The position numbers and the translations under genes were made by a program. Of a DNA stretch of 64,000 nt, positions 39,674 through 49,280 are shown piece by piece. The notes beneath the pieces are model-generated. The model was not told the origin of the DNA, did not search any database, and saw only the letters and a list, made by a program, of their open reading frames with translations. Position 1 is the first letter of the stretch. Every line of letters begins with the position of its first letter. This DNA is from a bacterium (GTDB lineage Bacteria > Hinthialibacterota > Hinthialibacteria > H5-UNCL2): NCBI GenBank assembly GCA_015075175.1, contig JABTUV010000006.1, forward strand, positions 186,001-250,000, read 5' to 3'.

Positions 39674-40380
39674 TCATCGCTCCGGTTTCTCCGCCACCGC
39701 CCACAGCGACTGGCCGATGGGGGGCCGGTCCACGCCTCGATGCGGCGGAAGACGGGTGCGAGCCGGTTGTACAACGCCAGTTGGCCGGCGGGGAGGATCT
39801 CCACCCGCCGCACTCGCGCATTCCACCACCATCCCACCATGCCGAAGAGGTTGAAATAGGCGAGTTTTTCACCACGAAACCCGCGGCGGACACCTTCTCG
39901 GCCAGTTCGGACATTTCATAACGGCGATGGTGGTAAAGAAACGTGTCCAGGGTGCCGAAGAGACGGCGCAGGGCGGGCACGAGGAGGAGCGCCGCCCGCC
40001 GGGCGCAAGCAGATGGTACATGTTGGCCAGCGCGCGCGCATCGTCGGCGATGTGCTCCAGCACGTTCAGGCAGACGATGGTGTCGCGCACCGCTCCGCCG
40101 AGAGCGCGCGGCAGTCATCGTGCGTGAAGTCCGCTTCGACCACCGACAGGCAGGGATGCTTCCGTTCCAGTTCGCGCAGGCGGCTGGAGTGGTCCAGGTT
40201 AGGCTCGACGGCGACCAGGCGCTCGCGCGGCAGGAGGCGGGTGGTGAAGGTACCCATGCCGGCGCCCACCTCGATGACGCGCCGGCCCGCCTCCGCCAGC
40301 ACCAGCTCGGCGATCCAGGCGGTGACACGGTCCATTTCGGCCACGCGCCGCAGCGTCTCCTCGCCGATGGGTTCGCGCAT
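39674..40380 (-). CDS. Class I SAM-dependent methyltransferase, frameshifted
   Basis: About 235 residues over two or three indels. Motif I is VIEVGAGMGTFTTRLL; then LVAVEPNLDHSSRL, IVCLNVLEHIADDARALANM and LLAPGG follow in order. The C-terminal part has GMVGWWWNARV and ends IGQSLWAVAEKPER. Enzymes of this type often sit with glycan or lipid genes; the substrate is unknown. GGGGAG precedes ATG 40380. A family-1 REPIN lies just upstream. Confidence 0.82.
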
Positions 40381-40398
40381 GAGAATGACTCCCCGGGG

Positions 40399-40484
40399 AA
40401 AATTGGGTTCAGCGCCTGTTTTTGCAGATAGCACCGACAGGCGCCCGAAATCCTGCAGCAAAAACAGGCGCTGACCCTAATTTT
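40399..40484. repeat. Family-1 REPIN
   Basis: Arms at 40399-40423 and 40460-40484 with a 36-nt spacer, the same spacer length as in the copy at 34821-34904. The right arm contains the rnc stop codon (TAG, 40477-40479 on the minus strand). Confidence 0.9.
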
Positions 40485-41250
40485 CCCCGCGCATGATCTC
40501 CTCCAGGAGGCCGGATGCTCGTTCATCCGCTCCAGCGCGTCCGCCGCCGCCCGCTGTTCGGCCGTCTTCTTGTTCTTGCCGCTGCCCGCGCCCAAAAGAT
40601 GGTCCAGCAGCCGCGCCTCGACCGCGAACACCTTGTCGTGGTCCGGGCCTTCCGTGTGGGTGACGCGATAGCGCGGAATCGCCCCGGTGCGACGCTGCGC
40701 CAGGCTCTTGCAGCATCGACTTGTAGTCGATCACCACTTCGCCGCCGCCCACCTGGTGGATTTCGGGCGACAAGAGGCGCAGCACCAGCGCGCGTGGTCT
40801 CAAGGCCGCACGCAAGATAGACGGCGCCCAGGAGCGCCTCGAACAAATTGGCCAGAATCGAGGGACGGATGCGCCCGCCCGTCTGGTCCTCGCCCCGCCC
40901 GAGGAGCAGGAGACGTCCCAGGTCCATGTGCCGGGCCACGCGCGACAAGAGCCGCCGGCTCACGACCACCGACTTGATCTTGGACAACTGGCCTTCCTGC
41001 AACTCGGGATAATGATGGAAGAGATAGTCGGTGACGATCACACCCAGCACCGCGTCACCCAGGAATTCGAGCCGCTCGTTGGCCAGACTCTCGTCAAAGC
41101 CATGCTCGTTCAGAAAGGAGCGATGGGTGAAGGCCTGGTTGAGCTGCTGGACGTCCACGTCGGGCAGGTCGAGCGAGCGGCACAGCCCAGCAGCTCCTGC
41201 CGGCGCTCGGGCGTCAATTCCAGGGCGTCCGAGGCCACCAGCCCTCCCAT
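40477..41250 (-). CDS. rnc: Ribonuclease III, frameshifted
   Basis: About 255 residues. [20 protein letters not shown] begins at ATG 41250; after an indel near 41185 the endonuclease domain runs on ([34 protein letters not shown], the RNase III signature; [21 protein letters not shown], with the acidic catalytic residues). After indels near 40800 and 40690 the double-strand RNA-binding domain follows ([40 protein letters not shown]). It cleaves double-stranded RNA, for example rRNA precursors. It overlaps or abuts fabF; the acpP-fabF-rnc order is common in bacteria. Its end (GEN, TAG) lies in a family-1 REP arm. Confidence 0.93.
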
Positions 41251-42497
41251 CGTAGCGCCGAAAGGCCAACACGGCGTTGTGGCCGCCGAAGCCGAAGGAG
41301 TTGGACAGGGCGGTGGAGATTCTCGCCTCGCGGGGCGTGTTGGGCACGTAGTCCAGGTCGCAATCGGGATCGGGCGTCTGGTAGTTGATGGTCGCGGGGA
41401 CGACCCCGCGGGCCAGCGCCAGCAGGGTGGCGATGGCCTCGACGCCGCCGGCGGCGCCCAGGAGATGGCCGGTCTGGGACTTGGTGGAACTGACCATGAG
41501 ACGCCGGGCATGATCGCCGAAGACGGCCTTGATGGCGGCGGTCTCGAACTTGTCGTTGAGCTCGGTGGAGGTGCCGTGGGCGTTGATGTAATCGAGGGTC
41601 CCGCGGGTCGATCCGGGCGTCGGCGAGGGCGGCGCGCATGGCGCGCTGGGCGCCTTCGCCCTCGGGCGCGGGCTGCGTAATATGAAAGGCGTCCGCGGAC
41701 ATGCCGTAGCAGCCGACCACTTCGCCGAGATCTCCGCCCCCCGCGCGCGCGCGCGCCCTTCCGATTCGAGGACCAGCACACCGGCGCCTTCGCCCATCAC
41801 AAAGCCGTCGCGGTCCCGATCGAAGGGACGGCTGGCATGGCGCGGGATCGTCGTTGCGGGTCGACAGCGCCTTCATGGCGCAGAAGCCGCCGAAACCCAG
41901 CGGCGTGAGTGCCGCCTCGGTTCCTCCCGCCAGCATCACGTCCGCGTCCCCGCGTTGGATGAGCCGCGTGGCCTCTCCGATGCAGTGGGTGCCGGTCGCG
42001 CACGCGGTGACCACCGCCGTATTGGGGCCTTTGGCACCGAAGCGCATGCTGATCATGCCCGAGGCCATGTCGATGATGAGCATGGGGATCAAGAGGGGCG
42101 AGATGCGCCGCGGCCCCTTCTGCATGTAAATCTCATGCTGCCGCTCCAGCATGGCGATGCCGCCGATGCCCGAGCCGACGATCACGCCCACGCGCGTCAT
42201 GTCCTCGCGGCCCCAGTCCAGTCCGGCCATGTCCACCGCCATCTGGCTGGCGACCACGCCGTAGCGCACGAACGGCTCCATGCGGTCCGATTCCTTGGGA
42301 TCGATCCAGCGGGCCATGTCCAGGGGCGGCAGCTGGGCCGCAATGCGGCTGGAGAATCCCTCCGGATTGAAATACGTGAGCGGACCGGTTCCCGAGCGGC
42401 CGGCATAAAGGCCCTCTTCAAACTCGGCCAGACCGTTGCCGATGGGAGAGAGCACTCCCATGCCGGTGACCACGACGCGATGCAATGCTGTGGGCAT
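41214..42497 (-). CDS. fabF: 3-oxoacyl-[ACP] synthase II, frameshifted
   Basis: About 415 residues. N-terminal [20 protein letters not shown]. The Cys-His-His triad is present: [24 protein letters not shown] and [13 protein letters not shown]. Indels occur near 41840 and 41620-41690. The family end [19 protein letters not shown] is reached at about 41245, but no stop follows in that frame; a TGA at 41214 in another frame, or an overlap with rnc, is possible, so the 3' end is uncertain. It elongates acyl-ACP with malonyl-ACP. Confidence 0.93.
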   Translation of the reverse strand: MPTALHRVVVTGMGVLSPIGNGLAEFEEGLYAGRSGTGPLTYFNPEGFSSRIAAQLPPLDMARWIDPKESDRMEPFVRYGVVASQMAVDMAGLDWGREDMTRVGVIVGSGIGGIAMLERQHEIYMQKGPRRISPLLIPMLIIDMASGMISMRFGAKGPNTAVVTACATGTHCIGEATRLIQRGDADVMLAGGTEAALTPLGFGGFCAMKALSTRNDDPAPCQPSLRSGPRRLCDGRRRRCAGPRIGRARARAGGGDLGEVVGCYGMSADAFHITQPAPEGEGAQRAMRAALADARIDPRDPRLHQRPRHLHRAQRQVRDRRHQGRLRRSCPASHGQFHQVPDRPSPGRRRRRRGHRHPAGAGPRGRPRDHQLPDARSRLRPGLRAQHAPRGENLHRPVQLLRLRRPQRRVGLSALRWEGWWPRTPWN

Positions 42498-42618
42498 CAG
42501 ACCCCCGTATGAATGCAAGAATGGACGGAACCGCGGGAAGGCGCGGCGCCGCGCCCTCCCGTAGTCCCGCGCGCGCTCCGGGCCGGGCCGGGTTCGTCCC
42601 CGCCCGCCTCGCGCGCCC

Positions 42619-42867
42619 TTACTGGCAGCCGACCCGCTGGCAGATGTAGTCGATGGCGTTGCCCACCGTCTGGATCTTCTCCGATCCTCATCGGGGATCT
42701 CGTCGATGTCGAACGTCTCTTCCATGCGCATGACGAGATCCACCGTCCAGGCTGTCCGCGGACAGGTCGCGCTGGATGTGCTTCTCCGGCGTGACCGCTT
42801 CCGGCTCCACGCGCAGCCGCTCCACGATGATCTCTTTGATCTTCTGCTCAACCTCGGACCTTTGCAC
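42619..42867 (-). CDS. acpP: Acyl carrier protein, frameshifted
   Basis: About 82 residues, short of the usual size by none once two indels are corrected (about 42747 and 42682). EVEQKIKEIIVERLRVEPEA, then the phosphopantetheine serine in LSADSLD, VDLVMRMEETFDIDEIPDED and, in the next frame, EKIQTVGNAIDYICQRVGCQ. The start is GTG 42867 with a strong AGGAGG six bases upstream. It carries the growing acyl chain in fatty-acid synthesis. Confidence 0.93.
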
Positions 42868-42880
42868 TAGATGCCTCCTC

Positions 42881-43023
42881 GTAGGGTGCGCAAAGCGCAC
42901 CGAATGTTTGTCTCGTGTCGCCGCGGGTTGCGGTGCGCGCTGCGCCTACCGGGCCATGACCTCGCTCGTGAAGCCGGTCGCGCGAGTCGACTTCGGGTTG
43001 CGGTGCGCGCTGCGCACCCTACC
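42881..43023. repeat. GTAGGGTGCGC repeats (family 5) with a duplicated fabG tail
   Basis: Inverted and direct copies of the GTAGGGTGCGC/GCGCACC element fill the fabG-acpP gap. The fabG stop TAG (43019-43021) is the TAG of one copy. The last codons of fabG (ATGGCCCGGTAG) recur at about 42951-42962, so element and gene end were duplicated together. Confidence 0.8.
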
Positions 43024-43775
43024 GGGCCATGACCATGCCGCCGTCCACGTTGACTACCTGCCCGGTGATGTAACCGGCCAGATCGGAGACGAGAAAAAGC
43101 GCCGCCTTGGCCACGTCCAGCGGCGATCCCATCTCCTTCATGGGTATCTGCGCCCGGATTTCCGCCTTGTGCTCCTCTTTGAGCACTTCGGTCATGTCGG
43201 TCTGAATGAAACCGGGCGCAATCGCATTGACGCGAATCTTATATCCGGCCAGTTCTCGGGCGCAACTCTTGGTGAAGCCGATCAGGCCCGCCTTGCTGGC
43301 GGAATAATTGGTCTGGCCGAAAGCGCCCATCTCGGCCGACCACGGAGGCCATGTTGACGATGGCCGCCCGCCCGATCGAGTCATGGCGCGGGCGACCGCC
43401 CGGTGACAAGAAAAGCGCTTCAGATTGACCGCGGGGACCGCGTCCCAATCCCTCTTCTTTCATGCGCAGCATGAGTCCGTCGCGCGTAATGCCGGCGTTG
43501 TTGACCAGGATGTCCAGGCCGCCCAGCTTCTCGGTGGCGGCTTTGACCATCTCGGCGACGGCGGCGGCGTCGGCGATGTTGCCGGCGACCCTGCTGGCGC
43601 GCTGACCCGATGGATCAAGATTCCGGGCGGCGGCCTCGACCGCATCCCTGCCGCAGGTCGTTGAGTTAACGACCGCGGCGCCCGCATGATGGTGGGCTCC
43701 GCGACGGCATAGCCAATGCCCGCGCGGCTCCGGTCACCAGCGCCCTGCGGCCGACAGATCAATGGTGCACCCCAT
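43019..43775 (-). CDS. fabG: 3-oxoacyl-[ACP] reductase, frameshifted
   Basis: About 250 residues. The cofactor loop GRRALVTGA, ILVNNAGITRDGLMLRMKEE, the serine of IVNMASVVG, the YxxxK of TNYSASKAGLIGFTK and the end YITGQVVNVDGGMVMAR are present, spread over at least four indels (about 43745, 43680, 43600 and 43340-43440). It reduces 3-oxoacyl-ACP with NADPH. It starts 18 nt after the fabD stop. Its stop codon comes from a family-5 repeat. Confidence 0.93.
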
Positions 43776-43793
43776 GCGGCCCTTCCCGTGTGT

Positions 43794-44726
43794 TTACGCC
43801 TGGACGGTCGCCAAGGCAACGGCCTTGGCCAGATCGTCCGAGTTTCCGTGGCCGCCGCCTGGTGCGACGCGAACGCCTTCACCAGGCCGGTCAATACCTG
43901 CCCGGGCCGACTTCCATGAAGCGCGCGTAACATCCTGGTCTAACAAGAATGTGCATCGTGGCCGTCCAGCGCACGCCGCGGGTCAAGCTGGCCGCCGATA
44001 GTTCGAGGGGGCTCGCTCGGATCGGCGTGGGCCGCCCATCGGCGCTGGCACAAACGCATATCGGGGCCGCTTCCATGGCAACCCGGCAAGATAACGCACG
44101 AAATCCTCGCGGGCCGAGGCCATCAACGGCGAATGAAAGGCGCCGCTGACCGGCAGGGGCACGACCTTGCGCGCGCCCGCTGCGAGCAGGGCCTTGCCCG
44201 CCGCGGCCACGGCTTCGTTCTCGCCTGAAATCACGACCTGCGTTGGACTGTTGTCGTTGGCGACCACGACCACACCGGGGGTTTCGCGGCAGATCGAAGC
44301 CACCTGACCCGCGGGCAGCGAGAGCACCGCGGCCATGGCGCCTGGCCGCTCCCGTCCAGCGGCGTGCATCAACTGGGCGCGGCGGACGACAGCCGCCAAC
44401 GCCGCCTCGAACTCCAGCGCCCGGCAGGCGTACAGAGCCGCAAATTCGCCTGCGGAATGGCCCGCTACGAAGTCCGGCGCAACCCCCCGATCTTCCAATA
44501 AATCAGATAGTAACGAGCTGGCCGTGAACATAGCAGGTTGGGTATGGAGGGTCAAGTTCAAACGTTCCGCCGGACCCGACCGGCACAGCTCGGCCAGGTC
44601 GTACCCCAGTATGCGCGAGGCGGATGCGAAGCGCTCCCGGGCGGCGGGTTCGGAGTCCAGATAGGTCCCCAACATCCCGACCGATTGCGAACCTTGCCCC
44701 GGAAAGAGAAATGACAATTTAGACAT
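43794..44726 (-). CDS. fabD: Malonyl-CoA:ACP transacylase, frameshifted at the 3' end
   Basis: About 310 residues. LSFLFPGQGSQSVGM opens the gene; the nucleophile is in GHSAGEFAALY and the histidine in SGAFHSPLM. After LPWKRPRYAFVP the frame changes (about 44055 and 43930); FMEVGPG then QVLTGLVKAFASH follow, and correcting the frame near 43850 gives NSDDLAKAVALATVQA and a stop at 43794. It loads malonate onto ACP. Its leader (44727-44750) is strikingly AT-rich and lacks a clear ribosome-binding site. Confidence 0.93.
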
Positions 44727-44750
44727 AATTTATTTAATTTATGCCGTTGA

Positions 44751-45731
44751 TTACCAGCGGGCAAGCACCGTTCCCCAAGTCAAGCCGCCGCCGAAAGCGA
44801 CCATGGCGACCAAGTCGCCGGACTTGATGCGGTCCGCTTGCAGCGCCTCGTGCAGCGCGATGGGGATGGTCGCGGCCGTGGTATTGCCGTACTTCTCGAT
44901 ATTGATCATCCAGCGGTCGAAGCCGATGCCCAAGCGTTCCGCCACGGCCGACAGGATGCGCACGTTGGCTTGGTGGGGGATGACGATATTGACTTGGTCG
45001 GCGTGGAGGTTCTGGCGTTCCAGCGCCTTGGAGAGGGACTCGCTCATGACGCGCGTGGCCAGTTTGAAGATGGCGCGGCCGTCCATCTTGAGGCACAGGT
45101 CGCTGAGGGGCAGGTCGCGGCGCCTGGGAGGAATGCGCGAGCCGCCGCCGGGGATCTTCAAGAGATCGGGTTGCCCGCCGTCTGAACCCAGGTCGATGGA
45201 GAGCAGGCCGGGCTTGGTGTCGGCGATAACCACGGTCGCGCCGGCGCCGTCGCCGAACAGGACGCAGGTATTGCGATCCTCCCAGTCGACGTAATGCGTG
45301 ATGGTATCCGCGCCGATGACCAAGACGGTCTGGGCCAGTCCCGCTTCGATATAGGCCTTGGCGGTCGCCAGGACGGTGATGTAACCGGTACATGCAGCCA
45401 GCACGTCGAAGGCGCCTGCACGCTTGCAGCCCAGGCCATGCTGGACCAGGCAGGCGGTACTGGGGAACAGCATGTCGGGAGAAATGGTCGCTACCAGCAC
45501 GAGATCGACCTCGTCGGGGGCGATGCCGGCGGCGGAGAGGGCGTCCCGACCGGCGGGAATGGCCAGATCGGACGTCGCCTCCCCCTCCTCGGCCACATAT
45601 CGCACGGACATGCCGGTGCGAGACTCGATCCACTCCTCGCTGGTATCGACCAACCGGGTCAGGTCGGCGTTGGTGAGCTTCTTTTTGGGAACCGCCATGC
45701 CGGTTCCCACAATGCGCGCGTATCTTTTCAA
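44751..45731 (-). CDS. fabH: 3-oxoacyl-[ACP] synthase III
   Basis: 326 residues, intact. N-terminal ARIVGTGMAVPKKKLTNADL; the catalytic cysteine is in DVLAACTGYI, the histidine in VIPHQANVRI and the asparagine in EKYGNTTAA. It condenses acetyl-CoA with malonyl-ACP to start fatty-acid synthesis. Located between plsX and fabD, the widespread plsX-fabH-fabD-fabG-acpP-fabF order. Confidence 0.97.
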   Translation of the reverse strand: MKRYARIVGTGMAVPKKKLTNADLTRLVDTSEEWIESRTGMSVRYVAEEGEATSDLAIPAGRDALSAAGIAPDEVDLVLVATISPDMLFPSTACLVQHGLGCKRAGAFDVLAACTGYITVLATAKAYIEAGLAQTVLVIGADTITHYVDWEDRNTCVLFGDGAGATVVIADTKPGLLSIDLGSDGGQPDLLKIPGGGSRIPPRRRDLPLSDLCLKMDGRAIFKLATRVMSESLSKALERQNLHADQVNIVIPHQANVRILSAVAERLGIGFDRWMINIEKYGNTTAATIPIALHEALQADRIKSGDLVAMVAFGGGLTWGTVLARW

Positions 45732-45754
45732 GCGTCTGGTCCTTTATGGTCTGG

Positions 45755-46730
45755 TCAGGTTTTGAGTTTCTGCAGCGAGGCGGCGATCTTCTCGCTGAGG
45801 GCATGCAGGGGAGGCGTTGCGGGCGGTGCGAATGGCCGTTGCCGATGGCCTTGGCGGAGCGGGCCGTGGTCGACCAGGCAAGCGCCCCTTCAGGCCCGGA
45901 AGCGGCGCCCCGCCGTATTCGCTGTAATCCAGCGCCGCGTGCACTTTGCGCAGAACGCAGCGCAACTCGTCCTGGATTCCTCGTGCACCCGCTCATGTTG
46001 GCGAATGGCGCCCGGAGGAGAATGTTCGCCATGCCCTCGCCGAGCTTGGCACGATGTTACCGACAAAGCCGTCGCAGACGACCACGTCGAAGGCGCCGGC
46101 GAAGATGTCGTTGCCCTCGGCGTGGCCGGCGAAGTTGACGGGAGCGCCCTCCAGCAGCGCCCGCGCCGCGATGGTCGTCTCGTTGCCCTTGCTGGCCTCT
46201 GAGCCGATGGAAAGAAGCCCCACCGTCGGGTTGGGCCGCCCCAGCACCTCCTCCATGTAGATGGCGCCCATGACGGCGAATTGCGCCAGGTGGATGGGCT
46301 TGCAGTCCACGTTGGCGCCCACGTCCAAAAGCAGGGTGGGCTTGGACGGAGAGGGAATGACGGTGGCAATGGCGGGGCGCGACACGCCCGGCACGCGCTC
46401 CAGCAGGAACAGCGCGAAGGCCATGACGGCGCCGGTGTTGCCCATCGAGACGGCGGCGTCCGCGCGTCCCTCTTTCACCAGGTTCATGCACACCGCGATG
46501 GAACTGTTGGGTTTCTTCTTGAGCGCCGCGGAAGGGGACTCGTGCATCTCGACCACGTCCCGGGCGGGGATGACTTCCACCGGCAGCCCGGCCACGTCGC
46601 AAGCGGCGATGGCGTCGGGATCGCCGACCAGGAGGATGGCGATATCCTCGCCCGAGGGCAGAAGGCGGATGCCTTCCACCACGACCGCGGGCGAGTGGTC
46701 GCCCCCCATCGCGTCCACGGCGATCCGCAC
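45755..46730 (-). CDS. plsX: Phosphate acyltransferase PlsX, frameshifted at the 3' end
   Basis: About 325 residues. RIAVDAMGGDHSPAVVVEG, SMGNTGAVMAFALFLLERV, TLLLDVGANVDCKPIHLAQF and VVCDGFVGNIV are diagnostic. Beyond that, indels (about 46050-45850) scatter the end: LRCVLRKVHAALDYSEYGGA-like and PLPGLKG pieces, then EKIAASLQKLKT and a stop at 45755. The start is GTG 46730 (giving MRIAVDAMGGD) or TTG 46733. It makes acyl-phosphate from acyl-ACP for phospholipid synthesis. Confidence 0.94.
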
Positions 46731-46737
46731 CAAGGAC

Positions 46738-46917
46738 TTAGTCCTCCCGCGACAGGACCGCTACGCCGTTGTAATAGCCGCAGTTGGGGCAGACCCGGTG
46801 GGGCAGCTTGGTGGCGCCGCAATGCGAACAGGTCGAGGCGGCCGGAGCCTTCAGCGACTTGTTGGCGCGCCCCCGATGGGTCTTGGAATGCGACTTGCGA
46901 TGCTTGGGATTTCCCAT
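46738..46917 (-). CDS. rpmF: Ribosomal protein bL32
   Basis: 59 residues, complete. MGNPKHRKSHSKTHRGRAN is the usual N-terminus and the zinc ribbon cysteines are CSHC (30-33) and CPNC (43-46). GGAGAGAAGAGG precedes ATG 46917. Its stop is seven bases before plsX, the common rpmF-plsX pairing that couples ribosome and membrane synthesis. Confidence 0.97.
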   Translation of the reverse strand: MGNPKHRKSHSKTHRGRANKSLKAPAASTCSHCGATKLPHRVCPNCGYYNGVAVLSRED

Positions 46918-46951
46918 CCTCTTCTCTCCGTTGCCTTTGCGCGTTCATTGA

Positions 46952-46979
46952 CCGGCCCCGGAAGGCATTCCGGGGCCGG
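46952..46979. other. Strong GC hairpin between pta and rpmF
   Basis: A perfect 12-bp stem CCGGCCCCGGAA / TTCCGGGGCCGG with a 4-nt loop. No T-run follows on either strand, so it is not a standard terminator; it may act as an RNA stability or attenuation element upstream of the rpmF operon. Confidence 0.6.
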
Positions 46980-47012
46980 AAGTTCTCAAGTCCTGGTCAG
47001 GTTGGGTTCGGG

Positions 47013-48017
47013 TCAGTCGTCCGAACCCAGGGATTGGACCGCGGTAATGATGGCGGTCGTCCAGACGTCTTCGGTACTGGCGCCACGGGACAAGTCGTTG
47101 ACGGGGCGCGCCAGACCCTGCAGGAGCGGACCGTAGGCTTCCGCCCGGGCCAGACGCTGGGTCAGTTTGTAAGCGATGTTGCCCGAGTCCAAGTCTGGAA
47201 AAATCAGGGTATTGGCGCGACCGGCGACGGGCGAGCCGGGGGCCTTCTTGGCGCCCACCGCGGGCAAGAGCGCCGCGTCCGCCTGCAACTCCCCGTCGAT
47301 GACCAGCTCCGGCGCCCGCTCGCGCACCATGCCCAGCGCCCGCTTGACCTTGTCTACCCGCGGATGCGAGGCGCTGCCATAAGTCGAGAAACTTAGCATA
47401 GCCACGATGGGTTCGCAACCCAATAAAGCGTGGGTGCTGCCGGCGGTCGCCAGGGCGATGTCGGCCAGTTGAGCCTCGCTGGGGTCGGGGACCACGGCGC
47501 AGTCGCCATACATGAGGGCGCCGTCGACGCCGTAGGGACAGTCGGGGACGATCATCATAAAGCAGGATGAGACCGTCCGCACGCCTTTCGCAGTACCGAT
47601 CAGGTGCAGGGCGGCGCGGATGACGTTGGCGGTCGCGTTGACGGCGCCAGCGACCATGCCGTGCGCCCGGCCCTCTCGGACCATGGCCGCGCCCCAGTAG
47701 AGGGGATCGGCCATGACTTTCTCCGCCTCCTGGGGCGTGATGCCCTTGGCCTTGCGGGCTTGGTAGTAAAGGTCCACCCAATCCGACCAGTCGGGGCTGG
47801 TTCGGTGGTTGACGATCTCGATATCGGCAATGGAAATGCCCTCGTGTCGGGCGGCGGCGGCGATGGCGTCGGGATCGCCGACGAAGATGGGGACGGCGAA
47901 GCCGTCGTCCTTGAGGCGGCGGGCCGCCGCCAACATGCGGGGGTCTTGGGATTCGGGCAGGACGATGGTGCGCCGCGCGGCGCGGGCCTTGGCCTTGATG
48001 TTCTCCAGGGGATGCAT
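47013..48017 (-). CDS. pta: Phosphate acetyltransferase
   Basis: 334 residues, the short (single-domain) Pta. [40 protein letters not shown] and [17 protein letters not shown] match the family. It interconverts acetyl-CoA and acetyl phosphate. ackA is not in the window. It lies 18 nt downstream of coaD and may share its transcript. Confidence 0.95.
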   Translation of the reverse strand: MHPLENIKAKARAARRTIVLPESQDPRMLAAARRLKDDGFAVPIFVGDPDAIAAAARHEGISIADIEIVNHRTSPDWSDWVDLYYQARKAKGITPQEAEKVMADPLYWGAAMVREGRAHGMVAGAVNATANVIRAALHLIGTAKGVRTVSSCFMMIVPDCPYGVDGALMYGDCAVVPDPSEAQLADIALATAGSTHALLGCEPIVAMLSFSTYGSASHPRVDKVKRALGMVRERAPELVIDGELQADAALLPAVGAKKAPGSPVAGRANTLIFPDLDSGNIAYKLTQRLARAEAYGPLLQGLARPVNDLSRGASTEDVWTTAIITAVQSLGSDD

Positions 48018-48035
48018 GAGGGAACTTCCTTTCTT

Positions 48036-48548
48036 CTATTCGGAATCCTGGCGTGCCGGAAACCGGCGCGCCAGCATGGCAGCCACGTTGGGAGGGACCA
48101 TGTGCGAGACTTCGCCTCCCAGGGACGCGATCTCCAGCACGCGCCGCGAACTGATGATGCCGTACTCGGGCGCGGGGATCATGAAGAGCGTCTCCATGTC
48201 GGGCAGGAGGGCGCGGTTGAGCAGGGCCATCTGCAACTCAGACTCAAAGTCGGTATAAGCCCGAATGCCTCGCACGACCACCCGCAGGCCCTCGCGCTGG
48301 AGATAATGCACCAGCAGACCGTCGAAAGAAACGATCTCGACGCCGGCGATGCCCGCTGTCGCCTCGCGCAGCATGGTCATGCGCTCCTCGGGAGAAAAGC
48401 AGGCGTTTTTGTCGGCGTTCCAAAGCACTCCGACGAGGAGCCGGCGAAAGATGCGCGCCGCCCGGCGGATGATGTCCAGGTGGCCCAAGGTCGGCGGGTC
48501 GAAACTGCCTGGATAGAGGGCGCTCTGCGCTTGGTTGTGCGTGCTCAA
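48036..48548 (-). CDS. coaD: Pantetheine-phosphate adenylyltransferase
   Basis: 170 residues. The nucleotidyltransferase motif ALYPGSFDPPTLGHLDII (TxGH) and the C-terminal YGIISSRRVLEIASLGG are those of CoaD. It adenylates phosphopantetheine in coenzyme A synthesis, the source of the ACP prosthetic group used by the nearby fab genes. Confidence 0.97.
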   Translation of the reverse strand: MSTHNQAQSALYPGSFDPPTLGHLDIIRRAARIFRRLLVGVLWNADKNACFSPEERMTMLREATAGIAGVEIVSFDGLLVHYLQREGLRVVVRGIRAYTDFESELQMALLNRALLPDMETLFMIPAPEYGIISSRRVLEIASLGGEVSHMVPPNVAAMLARRFPARQDSE

Positions 48549-48572
48549 GGCAGGGTCTCTCCTTGCGTTTAT

Positions 48573-48676
48573 CCCCCCTATCCCCCTGGATCAAGGGGGG
48601 AACCGTTTTTACCCCCCTTGGCAAGGGGGGGATTCCTCCTGGCCCCCCTTAGCAGGGGGGGGTTGGGGGGGGGATT
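48573..48676. repeat. C-run/G-run palindromic repeats (family 4), triple copy
   Basis: Three blocks of the type CCCCCCTTAGCAGGGGGGG. The innermost block runs into rsmD and encodes its last residues. Confidence 0.8.
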
Positions 48677-49238
48677 CTTCGCCCTCGGGCGAAGCCTCCA
48701 AGTGGTAAAAACAAAGCTGATTGCGACCGTAACGCCGTTGGTCGAACAAGACAAGTCCCTTGACGGCGGACAGGGCGTCCATCTCGCTGGGAATCTGGAT
48801 GACGAAGACGCCGTTGTCCGCCAGCAGTCTCGCGCGGGCGACGCCCAGGAGAATGGCGGCGAGGTTGAGATTGTCGTAGGGCGGGGCGGCGAAGATGATG
48901 TGGAAGCGGGAGCCTTCCAGTTGGGGGATGCGGCGATAGGCGTCGGCGGACAGAATCCAGGCGCGGTCCTTGCAGCCGAAGGCGGCGGCGTTTTTTCGCA
49001 GGACGGCGACAGCGGCGGGGTTCTTCTCGACGAAGACGGCGGTTTGGGCGCCGCGGGAGAGGGCCTCAAAGCCGATGCCGCCGCTGCCGGCGAAGAGGTC
49101 CAGCACGCGCGCGTCCACCACTCCCTCGCCCAGCATGTTGAAGAGCGCCTCGCGCACCATCTCCGGCGTGGGGCGGGTGGAAAGCCCGCGCGGGGTAGTG
49201 ATGCGGCGTCCCTTGAAAGCGCCTTGGATGATGCGCAT
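48609..49238 (-). CDS. rsmD: 16S rRNA (guanine966-N2)-methyltransferase RsmD with repeat-derived tail
   Basis: 209 residues. MRIIQGAFKGRRITTPRGLS, TRPTPEMVREALFNML, the SAM motif VLDLFAGSGGIGFEALSRGA and the catalytic AAPPYDN (DPPY in most members) identify it. The last about 20 residues (PPQPPPAKGGQEESPP) are translated from the family-4 repeat, so the normal end was replaced or extended. It is followed by coaD, a frequent pairing. Confidence 0.94.
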   Translation of the reverse strand: MRIIQGAFKGRRITTPRGLSTRPTPEMVREALFNMLGEGVVDARVLDLFAGSGGIGFEALSRGAQTAVFVEKNPAAVAVLRKNAAAFGCKDRAWILSADAYRRIPQLEGSRFHIIFAAPPYDNLNLAAILLGVARARLLADNGVFVIQIPSEMDALSAVKGLVLFDQRRYGRNQLCFYHLEASPEGEESPPQPPPAKGGQEESPPCQGG

Positions 49239-49280
49239 GTTACGACTCGCAAACGTTCCACGACCAAACGAGTGAGAAAT

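Noticed and set aside
46952..46979. Terminator after pta
   Set aside because: The hairpin is perfect but has no T-run on either strand, so it is listed only as a hairpin.
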